DNA from: Algoriphagus hitonicola
Lineage (GTDB): Bacteria > Bacteroidota > Bacteroidia > Cytophagales > Cyclobacteriaceae
DNA length: 64,000 nt
Assembly: GCF_900113375.1 (NCBI RefSeq)
Contig: NZ_FOPC01000013.1
Span: 51,651-115,650 of the forward strand
Reading direction: 5' to 3'
Shown here: positions 26,181 through 34,076 of the stretch, in pieces
How positions within the stretch are numbered: position 1 is the stretch's first letter
How the letters are laid out: every line of letters starts with the position of its first letter
The notes under the pieces: model-generated
Databases searched by the model: none
Told to the model about the DNA's origin: nothing
The model's input: the letters and a program-made list of their open reading frames with translations, nothing else
Position numbers and translations under genes: made by a program

Positions 26181-28805
26181 ATGGAAGCAAAACAGATCCG
26201 GAGTACATTTATATCCTTTTTCCAGTCCAAGCAACATCAGTTTGTCCCGTCTTCACCCATCGTCGTCAAAAACGATCCGACTTTGATGTTTACCAATGCC
26301 GGGATGAATCAATTCAAAGATGCCTTTCTCGGAAATGAAACCGCTAAGTTTTCCCGGGTAGCCAATTCGCAGAAATGTCTTCGAGTCAGTGGCAAACACA
26401 ATGATCTGGAAGAGGTGGGAGTGGACACCTACCACCATACCATGTTTGAGATGCTGGGTAATTGGTCTTTTGGAGATTATTTCAAAAAGGAGGCCATCGC
26501 CTGGGCTTGGGAGCTTTTGACGGAAGTCTATAAACTGCCTAAGGATCAACTTTACGTCTCTGTTTTTGAGGGAGATCAAGGAGATCAATTGGGCATGGAT
26601 CAAGAGGCTTATGATTTTTGGAAAGGCATCGTGCCGGAAGATCGGATTATCATGGGCTCCAAAAAGGATAATTTTTGGGAAATGGGTGATACCGGCCCAT
26701 GCGGACCTTGCTCAGAAATTCATATTGACTTGCGTTCAGGGGAAGAAAGAGCCTCAATTCCAGGGAGAGACTTGGTGAATAATGATCATCCTCAGGTGAT
26801 CGAAATCTGGAATTTGGTCTTCATGCAATATAATCGACTTTCGGATGGGAGTTTGAAAGAACTTCCCGCCAAGCATGTCGATACAGGAATGGGCTTTGAG
26901 CGATTGGTAAGAGCAATCCAAGCCAAATCTTCTAACTACGACACCGATTTGTTTACTCCGTTTATTCAATACTTGGAGCGAAAGTCTGGGAAAACTTACG
27001 GTCAAGACGAGCAAATCGACATTGCATTTCGGGTAATCGTGGATCATATTCGGGCCATTTCTTTTACTATTGCCGATGGACAGCTTCCCTCCAATAATAA
27101 AGCGGGTTACGTGATTAGAAGAATTCTTCGAAGAGCGGTTCGCTATGGCTACACCTTTTTGGGTTTTTCAGAACCGTTTTTATACGAATTGACTCCGCTG
27201 ATTGCGGAAAATTTCGGGGAGATTTTTCCCGAAGTCAAAGACCAGCGGGATTTTATTGCCAAAGTCATTCAGGAGGAGGAAATTTCCTTTTTAAGAACCT
27301 TGGACAATGGCCTGAAAATGCTCGATTCGATCAAGTCTGAGCTGAACCAAAAAGGAGAAAAAGTAATTTCAGGAAGGATAGCCTTCGAGCTGTACGATAC
27401 CTATGGCTTTCCCTTGGATTTGACCTCGCTGATAGCTCGGGAAAATGGTTTTTCACTGGATGAAAAAGGTTTTGCCGTGGAAATGGAAAAGCAGAAAACA
27501 AGGTCCCGAGCCGCTTCTGAATCTGAAACTGGCGATTGGGTTTTTGTACACGAAGATGAAGGCGTGGAATTTATCGGCTATGATTTTCTGGAGTCTTTTT
27601 CCCAGATCATCAAATACCGCACGGTCAAGGATAATAAAGGAGATAAGTATCAATTGGTACTTGACAAAACCCCTTTCTATGCCGAAAGCGGCGGGCAGGT
27701 AGGCGATACCGGCTGGTTGATTTCTGAAACCGAAAAAATCAAAGTCATCGACACCAAAAAAGAAAATGATCTGATTGTTCACTTTGTCGAGAAGCTTCCA
27801 AAAAATCCTAAAGTCCGATTTTCAGCAGAAATTGATAAGGAAAAGCGTCAGCTAACGATGAATAATCACACGGCTACCCATTTGCTTCAATCAGCACTCA
27901 GAGAAGTACTCGGTAGTCATATTCAGCAGCGTGGTTCTTTGGTCAATGATCAGGTATTACGCTTTGATTTTTCACATTTTGCCAAACTATCTGATGAGGA
28001 AATCAGCCGAGTGGAGGAAATCGTAAACACCAAAATCCGGGAGAATATTGCTTTGATGGAGCAGCGGAATGTCCCCATCGAAGAGGCTAAAAAAATGGGT
28101 GCTACGGCACTTTTTGGTGAGAAATATGGGGACTATGTGCGTGTGATCACTTTTGATCCTAGTTTTTCTGTGGAGCTTTGTGGAGGTACGCATGTCCCAT
28201 TTACCTCTCAGATTGGGCTATTTAAGATCATGTCTGAAGGTTCAGTAGCATCCGGTGTTCGTCGGATCGAGGCGATTACAGCCGCTGCAGCTGAGAATCA
28301 TTTTCGTGAGCAGGAAAACCTTTTGAGAGAAATCAAGGACTTGTTAAAAAACCCAAAAGATCTGCGGAAAGCGGTGGAAAATTTGTTGGGAGAGAGAAAT
28401 GAGTTAAAAAAGGAAATCGAAAGCCTTCACATGGAAAAGGCATATTCGATCAAAAAAGAACTGCTACAGCAAGTACAAAATAAGGAAGGTGTAAGTATCC
28501 TTATCGCTAAAGTCATCCTTCCAAATGCGGATGCCTTGAAAAAGTTAGCTTATGAATTGAAAAATGAGCTGGAAAATGCCTTTGTGATTTTGGCTGCAAA
28601 TATTTCGGATAAACCACAGATTGCAGTAATTCTAGCCGAAGAACTGATTCAGTCCAAAGGATTAAACGCCGGTCAAATCGTTCGGGAATTGGCTAAAGAG
28701 ATCCAGGGTGGAGGAGGAGGACAGCCTTTCTTTGCGACAGCAGGAGGAAAAGATCTTGACGGATTGGACCGAGCCGTGGCAAAAGCGAGGGAATTGTATC
28801 TTTAA
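26181..28805 (+). CDS. alaS: Alanyl-tRNA synthetase
   Basis: Class II synthetase charging tRNA-Ala, with editing (874 residues). The aminoacylation core starts MEAKQIRSTFISFFQSK and shows MFTNAGMNQFKD and the motif region GPCGPCSEIHIDL. The editing domain has the zinc-site pair HTATHLLQSAL near residue 563 and CGGTHVPF near residue 666. The C-Ala domain ends with GGGGGQPFFATAGGKDLDG, the glycine-rich motif that is also diagnostic. It is 18 bases upstream of gatB and probably cotranscribed with it. Confidence 0.98.
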   Translation: MEAKQIRSTFISFFQSKQHQFVPSSPIVVKNDPTLMFTNAGMNQFKDAFLGNETAKFSRVANSQKCLRVSGKHNDLEEVGVDTYHHTMFEMLGNWSFGDYFKKEAIAWAWELLTEVYKLPKDQLYVSVFEGDQGDQLGMDQEAYDFWKGIVPEDRIIMGSKKDNFWEMGDTGPCGPCSEIHIDLRSGEERASIPGRDLVNNDHPQVIEIWNLVFMQYNRLSDGSLKELPAKHVDTGMGFERLVRAIQAKSSNYDTDLFTPFIQYLERKSGKTYGQDEQIDIAFRVIVDHIRAISFTIADGQLPSNNKAGYVIRRILRRAVRYGYTFLGFSEPFLYELTPLIAENFGEIFPEVKDQRDFIAKVIQEEEISFLRTLDNGLKMLDSIKSELNQKGEKVISGRIAFELYDTYGFPLDLTSLIARENGFSLDEKGFAVEMEKQKTRSRAASESETGDWVFVHEDEGVEFIGYDFLESFSQIIKYRTVKDNKGDKYQLVLDKTPFYAESGGQVGDTGWLISETEKIKVIDTKKENDLIVHFVEKLPKNPKVRFSAEIDKEKRQLTMNNHTATHLLQSALREVLGSHIQQRGSLVNDQVLRFDFSHFAKLSDEEISRVEEIVNTKIRENIALMEQRNVPIEEAKKMGATALFGEKYGDYVRVITFDPSFSVELCGGTHVPFTSQIGLFKIMSEGSVASGVRRIEAITAAAAENHFREQENLLREIKDLLKNPKDLRKAVENLLGERNELKKEIESLHMEKAYSIKKELLQQVQNKEGVSILIAKVILPNADALKKLAYELKNELENAFVILAANISDKPQIAVILAEELIQSKGLNAGQIVRELAKEIQGGGGGQPFFATAGGKDLDGLDRAVAKARELYL

Positions 28806-28823
28806 CAGAGAGAAAATACGCGA

Positions 28824-30284
28824 ATGATCAGCGAAGAAATAAAAAATAAGTATCAACTCGTCATCGGCCTGGAAGTACATGCGCAGTTGCAGACGCAGAG
28901 CAAAATTTTTGCTGCTGACTCGACCAAGTTTGGGAATGAACCCAATACTCAGGTTTCTGTGATTACCCTTGGTCATCCAGGTACTTTGCCGAAGGTGAAT
29001 AAAAAAGCTATTGAATTTGCGGTGAAAATGGGTTTGGCTTGTGATTCGGAGATTACGAGGCATACGATTTTTTCCAGGAAAAATTATTTCTATCCCGATC
29101 TTCCCAAAGGCTATCAGATTACCCAAGACAAGGAGCCGATTTGTGTAGGGGGACAGGTACCCATCCAACTCGGGGATGATCGTAAAAAAGCGGTTAAGCT
29201 CAATCGCATACATTTGGAGGAGGATGCCGGCAAATCTATTCATTTGGCTGAAGAGACGGATACTTTGGTGGATTTTAACAGGGCTGGTACTCCGCTGATT
29301 GAGATTGTGACCGAACCTGATTTACGAAGTCCGGAGGAAGCCACCGCTTTTTTGGCAGAAATCAAAAAGCTGGTGAAGTACCTTGAGATTTGTGATGGGA
29401 ATATGGAAGAGGGTTCCCTGCGCTGTGATGCCAATGTCTCGGTGATGCCCAAAGGAGCTCAGGAATATGGTAAAAAGGTGGAAGTGAAGAATATGAATTC
29501 TTTTAGGAATGTGGCAAGGGCAATAGATCATGAGCATGAGCGGATTATTAATTTGCTCGAAAAAGGGGAAGAGGTCATTTCGGAAACGAGAACTTTTGAT
29601 GCAGAAAAGGGCACTACTGCAAGTATGCGAACCAAGGAAGATTTAAACGACTATCGATATTTTCCAGAGCCTGATCTTAGCCCGGTTGTCATCTCGGAAG
29701 AATGGCTCAATTCGATCCGTACGACCATGCCATCTTTGCCCAGAGAGCTTTATGCGAAGTTTGTGTCCGAATATGGCTTGCCCGATTATGATGCCGGATT
29801 CCTGACCGAATCCAAGGAAATGGCAGCTTGGTTTGATGAGCTCTGTTTGAAAACAAGTAATTACAAAGCGGCATCCAATTGGATGATGGGACCGATCAAG
29901 TCTTATTTAAATGAGCAAAACCTCAGCATAGAAAATTTCCCGATATCAGGCGAGGTTTTAGCCTTACTCATTCATCTAATTGATGAAGGTAAGGTGAGTT
30001 TTTCGGCTGCTTCCCAAACGATATTCCCGGAGTTGCTTAAGGGAAAAGATGAATCCCCGGTTGAAATTGCTCAACGGTTGAATTTGATTCAGGAAAGTGA
30101 CGAGGCTTCTTTGAGACCTGTTGTGGAGCGTGTTTTGGAGGAAAATAAAGCAAAAGTAGCCGAGTACCGATTGGGTAAAAAAGGGCTGATCGGGATGTTT
30201 ATGGGACAAGTGATGAAAAAGTCTCAGGGAAAAGCTGACCCAAAGGTGGCTACAAAGTTATTGACAGAACTATTAGAAAATTAG
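28824..30284 (+). CDS. gatB: Asp-tRNA(Asn)/Glu-tRNA(Gln) amidotransferase subunit B
   Basis: Kinase/tRNA-binding subunit of the GatCAB amidotransferase, which converts misacylated Glu-tRNA-Gln or Asp-tRNA-Asn (486 residues, normal length). Signature stretches are YQLVIGLEVHAQLQTQSKIF at the start, LPKVNKKAIEFAVKMGLA, YFYPDLPKGYQITQ, DFNRAGTPLIEIVTEPD and GSLRCDANVSV. The C-terminal YqeY-like tail domain covers about 330-486 and ends MKKSQGKADPKVATKLLTELL. gatA and gatC are not in the window. Confidence 0.98.
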   Translation: MISEEIKNKYQLVIGLEVHAQLQTQSKIFAADSTKFGNEPNTQVSVITLGHPGTLPKVNKKAIEFAVKMGLACDSEITRHTIFSRKNYFYPDLPKGYQITQDKEPICVGGQVPIQLGDDRKKAVKLNRIHLEEDAGKSIHLAEETDTLVDFNRAGTPLIEIVTEPDLRSPEEATAFLAEIKKLVKYLEICDGNMEEGSLRCDANVSVMPKGAQEYGKKVEVKNMNSFRNVARAIDHEHERIINLLEKGEEVISETRTFDAEKGTTASMRTKEDLNDYRYFPEPDLSPVVISEEWLNSIRTTMPSLPRELYAKFVSEYGLPDYDAGFLTESKEMAAWFDELCLKTSNYKAASNWMMGPIKSYLNEQNLSIENFPISGEVLALLIHLIDEGKVSFSAASQTIFPELLKGKDESPVEIAQRLNLIQESDEASLRPVVERVLEENKAKVAEYRLGKKGLIGMFMGQVMKKSQGKADPKVATKLLTELLEN

Positions 30285-30368
30285 AATCCAACAAAACTTG
30301 GGTGTCATTTGGTGAAAAGTTTCACTCGATGAATCTTAAAATTTAAATTGAAAATAAAATAAATACAG

Positions 30369-31484
30369 ATGAAATATTCGATGATCGGAATATGGGCTTT
30401 AGCTCTTTTTACCTTTTTCTCTTGCGGCAATACCAGTTCGCAGCAGGAGGAGGGAAAAGTTAAAATCAAAGGCCAGTTGGAAAATATGCCTAGCGGGCAT
30501 GTAATTTTATCCCAGTTTACTGATAATAGACCAAAAGTTCTGGACACGCTATCGGTTGACGATTCAGGAAAATTTGACTACGAATTGGAGGTGGATACCC
30601 CGACATTCTATGAGCTCAATCTCTTCGGTCAGCGTTCCGTTCGATTGGCCTTATTGGATGAGGATGTGGAGATCAAATATGATTTGAACAGTCCGTCAAG
30701 CCTAGAAATCATCGGATCTCAGGATAGTAAAGAAATGTTGAAGCTGGAGACTTTGATGGATGAATATCAGGCTCAGGTAAATAATCTGAATGAGTCCTAC
30801 TATGAGGCCATGGGAAACAATGATACCGAAAAAGTGAAGGAAATCCAGTCTCAAGCCTTGCTTTTGGAGTCAAATCAAGCCGAACGAGTCAAAGAAACTA
30901 TCAGCAGCATGGGGGATAGTTTTGCGTCTTTGGCCGCAATCGGGCTTTTGAATCCCAAAAATGACTTTCCGTTTATTGATGAATTGGTCGCTCGATTAAA
31001 CCAAAAATATCCAGGTACCAACTCGATTCTTCAGATGAAGCAGCAACTCGATGAAATGCGCGCACTTTCTGTTGGGCAACCTGCACCTGAGATAGAGCTG
31101 CCCAATCCTGAAGGAGAAATGGTGAAGCTTTCAGACCTGAGAGGAAAATACGTATTGATCGATTTTTGGGCTGCATGGTGCAAACCCTGTCGGGTAGAAA
31201 ATCCCAATGTGGTGAGATTATACAATCAATATAAGGACAAAGGATTTGAAGTATTTGGCGTGTCGCTGGATCGGACCAAAGAAGACTGGGTGGAGGCGAT
31301 TGCCGAGGACGGATTGACCTGGACGCAGGTTTCTGATTTGAAGTATTTCAATTCGGTAGCAGCCGAAACTTATCAGATTCAGGCTATACCGGCTACTTAT
31401 ATGATTGATCCGGATGGAAATATCATTGCAAAAGATCTCAGGGGACCAAGTCTGGAAAATAAATTGGCAGAGCTTTTTGATTAA
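30369..31484 (+). CDS. TlpA-like thiol-disulfide oxidoreductase lipoprotein with DUF4369 domain
   Basis: Envelope lipoprotein (371 residues): signal peptide MKYSMIGIWALALFTFFSCG with lipobox FSCG. Residues 28-125 match the layout of the DUF4369 domain (KIKGQLENMPSGHVILSQF, FYELNLFGQRSVRLALLDE). A helical linker follows, then a thioredoxin/AhpC-TSA domain from about residue 235 (PAPEIELPNPEGEMVKLSDL) with the redox pair C271-K-P-C274 in FWAAWCKPCRVEN and the cis-Pro segment IQAIPATYMID. It probably keeps periplasmic thiols reduced, for example for cytochrome maturation; the electron partner is not visible. It ends in a strong terminator. Confidence 0.92.
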   Translation: MKYSMIGIWALALFTFFSCGNTSSQQEEGKVKIKGQLENMPSGHVILSQFTDNRPKVLDTLSVDDSGKFDYELEVDTPTFYELNLFGQRSVRLALLDEDVEIKYDLNSPSSLEIIGSQDSKEMLKLETLMDEYQAQVNNLNESYYEAMGNNDTEKVKEIQSQALLLESNQAERVKETISSMGDSFASLAAIGLLNPKNDFPFIDELVARLNQKYPGTNSILQMKQQLDEMRALSVGQPAPEIELPNPEGEMVKLSDLRGKYVLIDFWAAWCKPCRVENPNVVRLYNQYKDKGFEVFGVSLDRTKEDWVEAIAEDGLTWTQVSDLKYFNSVAAETYQIQAIPATYMIDPDGNIIAKDLRGPSLENKLAELFD

Positions 31485-31507
31485 TCAGCTTTGCACCAAA
31501 AAAAAGA

Positions 31508-31536
31508 CCCTGCCTTGTGAGAGGCAGGGTTTTTTT
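31508..31536 (+). terminator. Intrinsic terminator of the TlpA-like lipoprotein gene
   Basis: CCCTGCCT (31508-31515) pairs perfectly with AGGCAGGG (31522-31529) around a six-base loop and is followed by seven T bases. Confidence 0.95.
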
Positions 31537-31557
31537 GTGAGCAGAGAATCCAAAAGG

Positions 31558-31592
31558 AAGGAAGGATTAAAAATACCAAACAATCCTTCCTT
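31558..31592. repeat. Perfect 11-base inverted repeat
   Basis: AAGGAAGGATT (31558-31568) and AATCCTTCCTT (31582-31592) face each other over 13 bases. It comes only 20 bases after a complete terminator, and neither side has a proper T run, so its purpose is unclear. Confidence 0.6.
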
Positions 31593-31811
31593 TAAAAATC
31601 GTGACTTTCAAAAAGGAATAGCAAAAGTTGTTTATCACCCGAGACAAAACTAATGAAAATATTCAAAAGAAAAACAAACTTAAATTAATTCCTTTTTTGT
31701 TAAATTGTAATAAACCAATAATGTGTGTGATTATAATAATTATGATTTTTTAAAAAGGCCTTTTCCAGCCTAAATTCAACTATATTAAATTATTGTGAAG
31801 ACCGATTTTTT

Positions 31812-31844
31812 TGAAATAAAAAAGCCGATCGATTTGACCGGCTT
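31812..31844 (-). terminator. Intrinsic terminator of proC
   Basis: On the minus strand AAGCCG pairs with CGGCTT (arms 31822-31827 and 31839-31844, loop 11) and is followed by CTTTTTTATTTC, 20 bases after the proC stop. Confidence 0.8.
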
Positions 31845-31864
31845 GAATTGGAAGGTAAGGAAAT

Positions 31865-32671
31865 TCAATTTTTTTCGATTTTCTCATAGCTGGCAATCAC
31901 TCCTCTGACCATGGCCGAGCTAAATCCCTGATGCTCCATCTCGTTTAGGCCGACGATAGTGCAGCCTTTGGGAGTGGTGACTTTATCAATTGCTTCTTCG
32001 GGATGCATGTTTCGCTGAATCATGAGTTCTGCGGCACCTTTTACGGTTTGATTGACGATTTTGCTTGCGGTCGCGGCATCAAACCCAATCTGGATTCCTC
32101 CCTGTATCATCGCCCGCATAAAGCGTAAAACGTAGGCTATTCCACAAGCACCCAAAACAGTGGCAGCTTCCATTAGACTTTCATCGATAGGAATGGTAAA
32201 TCCAACCGCATCAAATAATTCACGGATTAAGTCGATCTGCTCTGCATTTGAGTTTTGAGAGCAAATGCAAGTAATGGACTCCTGGATGTCAGCAGCAATA
32301 TTCGGCATGGCCCGAAAAGCGACGGAATGACCATCAATTACTTCAAATATTTCACTCAAAGCAATTCCAGTTGCCAAAGAGACAATGATTTGTCTCGTGG
32401 GATCCAATTCGGGCTTGATTTCTCGGAGAATTGGAGCGACGTTATAGGGTTTCACACCCAAAATCAGGATATCCGCATATTTGGCTGCCTGGAGATTGTC
32501 TGGATGAACGTGAACCCCCTTCGCTTCAAATTTGGCCAAGGCTTTCGTGTTCCGTTTGGTCAGTGTGAGGTTTTTGGCTTGAAATCCTTCCAACTGAAGT
32601 AGTCCATTGGCAATGGAAGTTCCTAAGTTACCACAACCAATGATTGCAATTTTTTGATCGAGAAGTTTCAA
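31865..32671 (-). CDS. proC: Pyrroline-5-carboxylate reductase
   Basis: Reduces 1-pyrroline-5-carboxylate to proline with NAD(P)H (268 residues). The Rossmann dinucleotide motif is IAIIGCGNLGTSIANGLL at the N-terminus. The substrate domain shows the family signature near residue 230 (MIQRNMHPEEAIDKVTTPKG, CTIVGLNEMEHQGF), and AFRAMPNIAADIQESITCI matches the conserved MPN block. The gene is monocistronic with its own terminator; 159 bases separate its start from the divergent membrane-protein operon. Confidence 0.95.
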   Translation of the reverse strand: MKLLDQKIAIIGCGNLGTSIANGLLQLEGFQAKNLTLTKRNTKALAKFEAKGVHVHPDNLQAAKYADILILGVKPYNVAPILREIKPELDPTRQIIVSLATGIALSEIFEVIDGHSVAFRAMPNIAADIQESITCICSQNSNAEQIDLIRELFDAVGFTIPIDESLMEAATVLGACGIAYVLRFMRAMIQGGIQIGFDAATASKIVNQTVKGAAELMIQRNMHPEEAIDKVTTPKGCTIVGLNEMEHQGFSSAMVRGVIASYEKIEKN

Positions 32672-32780
32672 CTTTTCAATTTTTTAGTGAATGTGTTAAA
32701 TAAAGGTAAATAAAAGGAGGCTTTTATTAAAGAAATTAAAATTCATAAAATCCTTGTAGAGAAAAAAATTGAAAAGATAT

Positions 32781-32812
32781 TTTGACTTTAGGTAAAGTTT
32801 GTTTTACATTTG
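32781..32812 (+). promoter_or_regulatory. Promoter of the two-membrane-protein/Xre operon
   Basis: TTTG at 32781-32784 is followed after 20 bases by a perfect -7 box TACATTTG (32805-32812). Transcription should start near 32817, 14 bases before the ATG at 32831. Confidence 0.75.
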
Positions 32813-32817
32813 GTAAA
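32792..32817 (+). promoter_or_regulatory. Candidate operator: three alternating GTAAA/TTTAC half-sites over the -7 box
   Basis: GTAAA (32792-32796), TTTAC (32803-32807) and GTAAA (32813-32817) alternate with spacers of six and five bases, so the -7 box lies between inverted half-sites. The outer two are 21 bases apart. This fits binding of a dimeric repressor; the obvious candidate is the Xre protein encoded at the end of the operon. The link is inference. Confidence 0.5.
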
Positions 32818-32830
32818 AATAATTTGACTT

Positions 32831-33259
32831 ATGAAGACTAATGCGCTGTTCAATGTCCCGCTATTTGTTCCGGTTTGGAAAAAGATAGCTTTGATCTTTT
32901 TTCCCTTGCCTGTTTTGTTGGTGATTGGATTGGGAATTGCCGATCCGGATTTTGATCCCAATGATGTTGCCCAGATTATTTATGGGTTTTGGGCCATAGC
33001 CTTTGCGATTTTGAATTTGACAAGAGAAAAGGTAGAAGATGAAATGATTCAATCGATGCGACTAAAGGCTTTTCAGACCGGCTTTTTTTGGCTGATTTGG
33101 GGAATGGGTGCTTTGATGCTAATCAATTACATTCGATTTGAGCGATTTACCTCCGAAATGTTTACGGCTTATTTGGTCCTTTTTCTTCTGAATCTTTATA
33201 TCTATGCCGCCTTTCAATTGCAGCTTTATCAAACCAAAACTAACGAATACCATGACTAA
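32831..33259 (+). CDS. Small membrane protein of unknown function, first of a pair
   Basis: 142 residues with four predicted membrane helices (about 18-36, 46-62, 84-103, 113-132). A cytosolic loop after helix 2 carries the motif REKVEDEMIQSMRLKAF near residue 64, which recurs in the next protein. I recognise no enzyme motif. It is the first gene of a three-gene operon; the next gene starts eight bases before this one ends. Similar pairs of membrane proteins with a small Xre regulator are common in Bacteroidota, but their job is unknown to me. Confidence 0.75.
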   Translation: MKTNALFNVPLFVPVWKKIALIFFPLPVLLVIGLGIADPDFDPNDVAQIIYGFWAIAFAILNLTREKVEDEMIQSMRLKAFQTGFFWLIWGMGALMLINYIRFERFTSEMFTAYLVLFLLNLYIYAAFQLQLYQTKTNEYHD

Positions 33260-33713
33260 CCTACTTTCAAAAATTCTTCTTCCTCATCGATATCAGCAAC
33301 TCGGCTGGTTGACTTTGATTCCTTTTGCATTCTTTGCCTATGTGACCGCCTTTCATGAATTTCAGTTTGAATGGCTGGATTTGGGACCACTTTCCATTTC
33401 GAAAGCATTTGATGGGACGGATAATAACCTGACCAATGAACTGGCGATTTTGGGATTGTTTTCGGCTTTATTTTTAATTTCTTTTTCCAAAGAACGAAAT
33501 GAAGATGAATACATTCAAAAGCTGCGATTAGACTCCATTTTGATTTCCTGTTACGTTTATTTTTTCATAAACATGGCTGGAACGATCATTTTTTATGGCC
33601 TAGATTACCTTTCATTTTTATTCTTCAACATGTTTTCGATTCCGGTCATTTTTATCCTTCATTTTCGCTGGACGCTTTTTCGTCAGAATAGAAATATGGG
33701 ACTCTCTTTATGA
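33252..33713 (+). CDS. Small membrane protein of unknown function, second of a pair
   Basis: 153 residues from ATG 33252 (MTNLLSKILLPHRYQQLGWL), with four predicted helices (about 18-36, 64-80, 97-114, 121-140). The loop after helix 2 has KERNEDEYIQKLRLDSIL, clearly related to the EDExIxxxRL motif of the preceding protein, so the two probably arose by duplication and may form a heteromer. It overlaps the previous gene by eight bases and the Xre gene by four (ATGA), which indicates coupled translation. Confidence 0.75.
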   Translation: MTNLLSKILLPHRYQQLGWLTLIPFAFFAYVTAFHEFQFEWLDLGPLSISKAFDGTDNNLTNELAILGLFSALFLISFSKERNEDEYIQKLRLDSILISCYVYFFINMAGTIIFYGLDYLSFLFFNMFSIPVIFILHFRWTLFRQNRNMGLSL

Positions 33714-33910
33714 AAAACACCATTAAAGTAGAGCGGGCCCGTCACAATCTCACCCAGCAGGATTTGGCTGAAAAGGTCCAAGTCTCGCGTCAGACCATTA
33801 ATTCAATCGAGGCAGGAAAATATGTTCCATCCACTGTGTTGGCCTTAAAAATTGCTCGTGTATTTGGACTTGCTTTGGAGGAAGTTTTTCAGTTGGAAGA
33901 GGAGGATTAA
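33710..33910 (+). CDS. Small Xre-family HTH transcriptional regulator
   Basis: 66-residue DNA-binding protein that is almost only a helix-turn-helix domain (VERARHNLTQQDLAEKVQ, VSRQTINSIEAGKYVPSTVL, ALKIARVFGLALEEVFQLEE). Such YozG/HTH_3 proteins usually bind as dimers. Its ATG is inside the ATGA overlap with the membrane-protein gene, so it is made together with its neighbours. It is the likely repressor of its own operon, acting at the GTAAA/TTTAC half-sites over the promoter. Confidence 0.92.
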   Translation: MKNTIKVERARHNLTQQDLAEKVQVSRQTINSIEAGKYVPSTVLALKIARVFGLALEEVFQLEEED

Positions 33911-33946
33911 TCGATGAATAATTCGGAGGAAATCCCGAACAATATT

Positions 33947-33979
33947 CAAAAGCGGCATGATTTTGTCGCTTTTTGTTTT
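33947..33979 (+). terminator. Intrinsic terminator of the Xre operon
   Basis: AAAAGCGGC (33947-33955) pairs with GTCGCTTTT (33964-33972, one G-T pair) over an eight-base loop, followed by TTGTTTTT. Confidence 0.8.
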
Positions 33980-34020
33980 TGAGCTCTCATCAAATTGGTT
34001 TTTGATCCTGAGTGGAAAAG

Positions 34021-34055
34021 TTTTGGGACTATGATCCCATAATCGTTTACCTTTG
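34021..34055 (+). promoter_or_regulatory. Promoter of the polysaccharide gene group
   Basis: TTTTG (34021-34025) is followed after 22 bases by a perfect -7 box TACCTTTG (34048-34055), 21 bases before the ATG at 34077. The spacer contains an inverted repeat GGGA-N6-TCCC (34025-34038) which could bind a regulator. Confidence 0.6.
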
Positions 34056-34076
34056 CGTTTTTACTAGAATCTGCTG

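Larger units (their letters stand above)
31485..31864. other. Convergent intergenic region without a gene
   Basis: This 380-base stretch between two convergent genes holds three hairpins: the TlpA-like gene terminator, an 11-base inverted repeat, and the proC terminator. Between about 31600 and 31800 it is very AT-rich with scattered stops in all frames and no recognisable RNA gene or promoter. Confidence 0.6.

Noticed and set aside
30312..30325. Palindrome GTGAAA-AG-TTTCAC before the TlpA-like gene
   Set aside because: It is short, not placed on a recognisable promoter, and expected by chance in AT-rich sequence.
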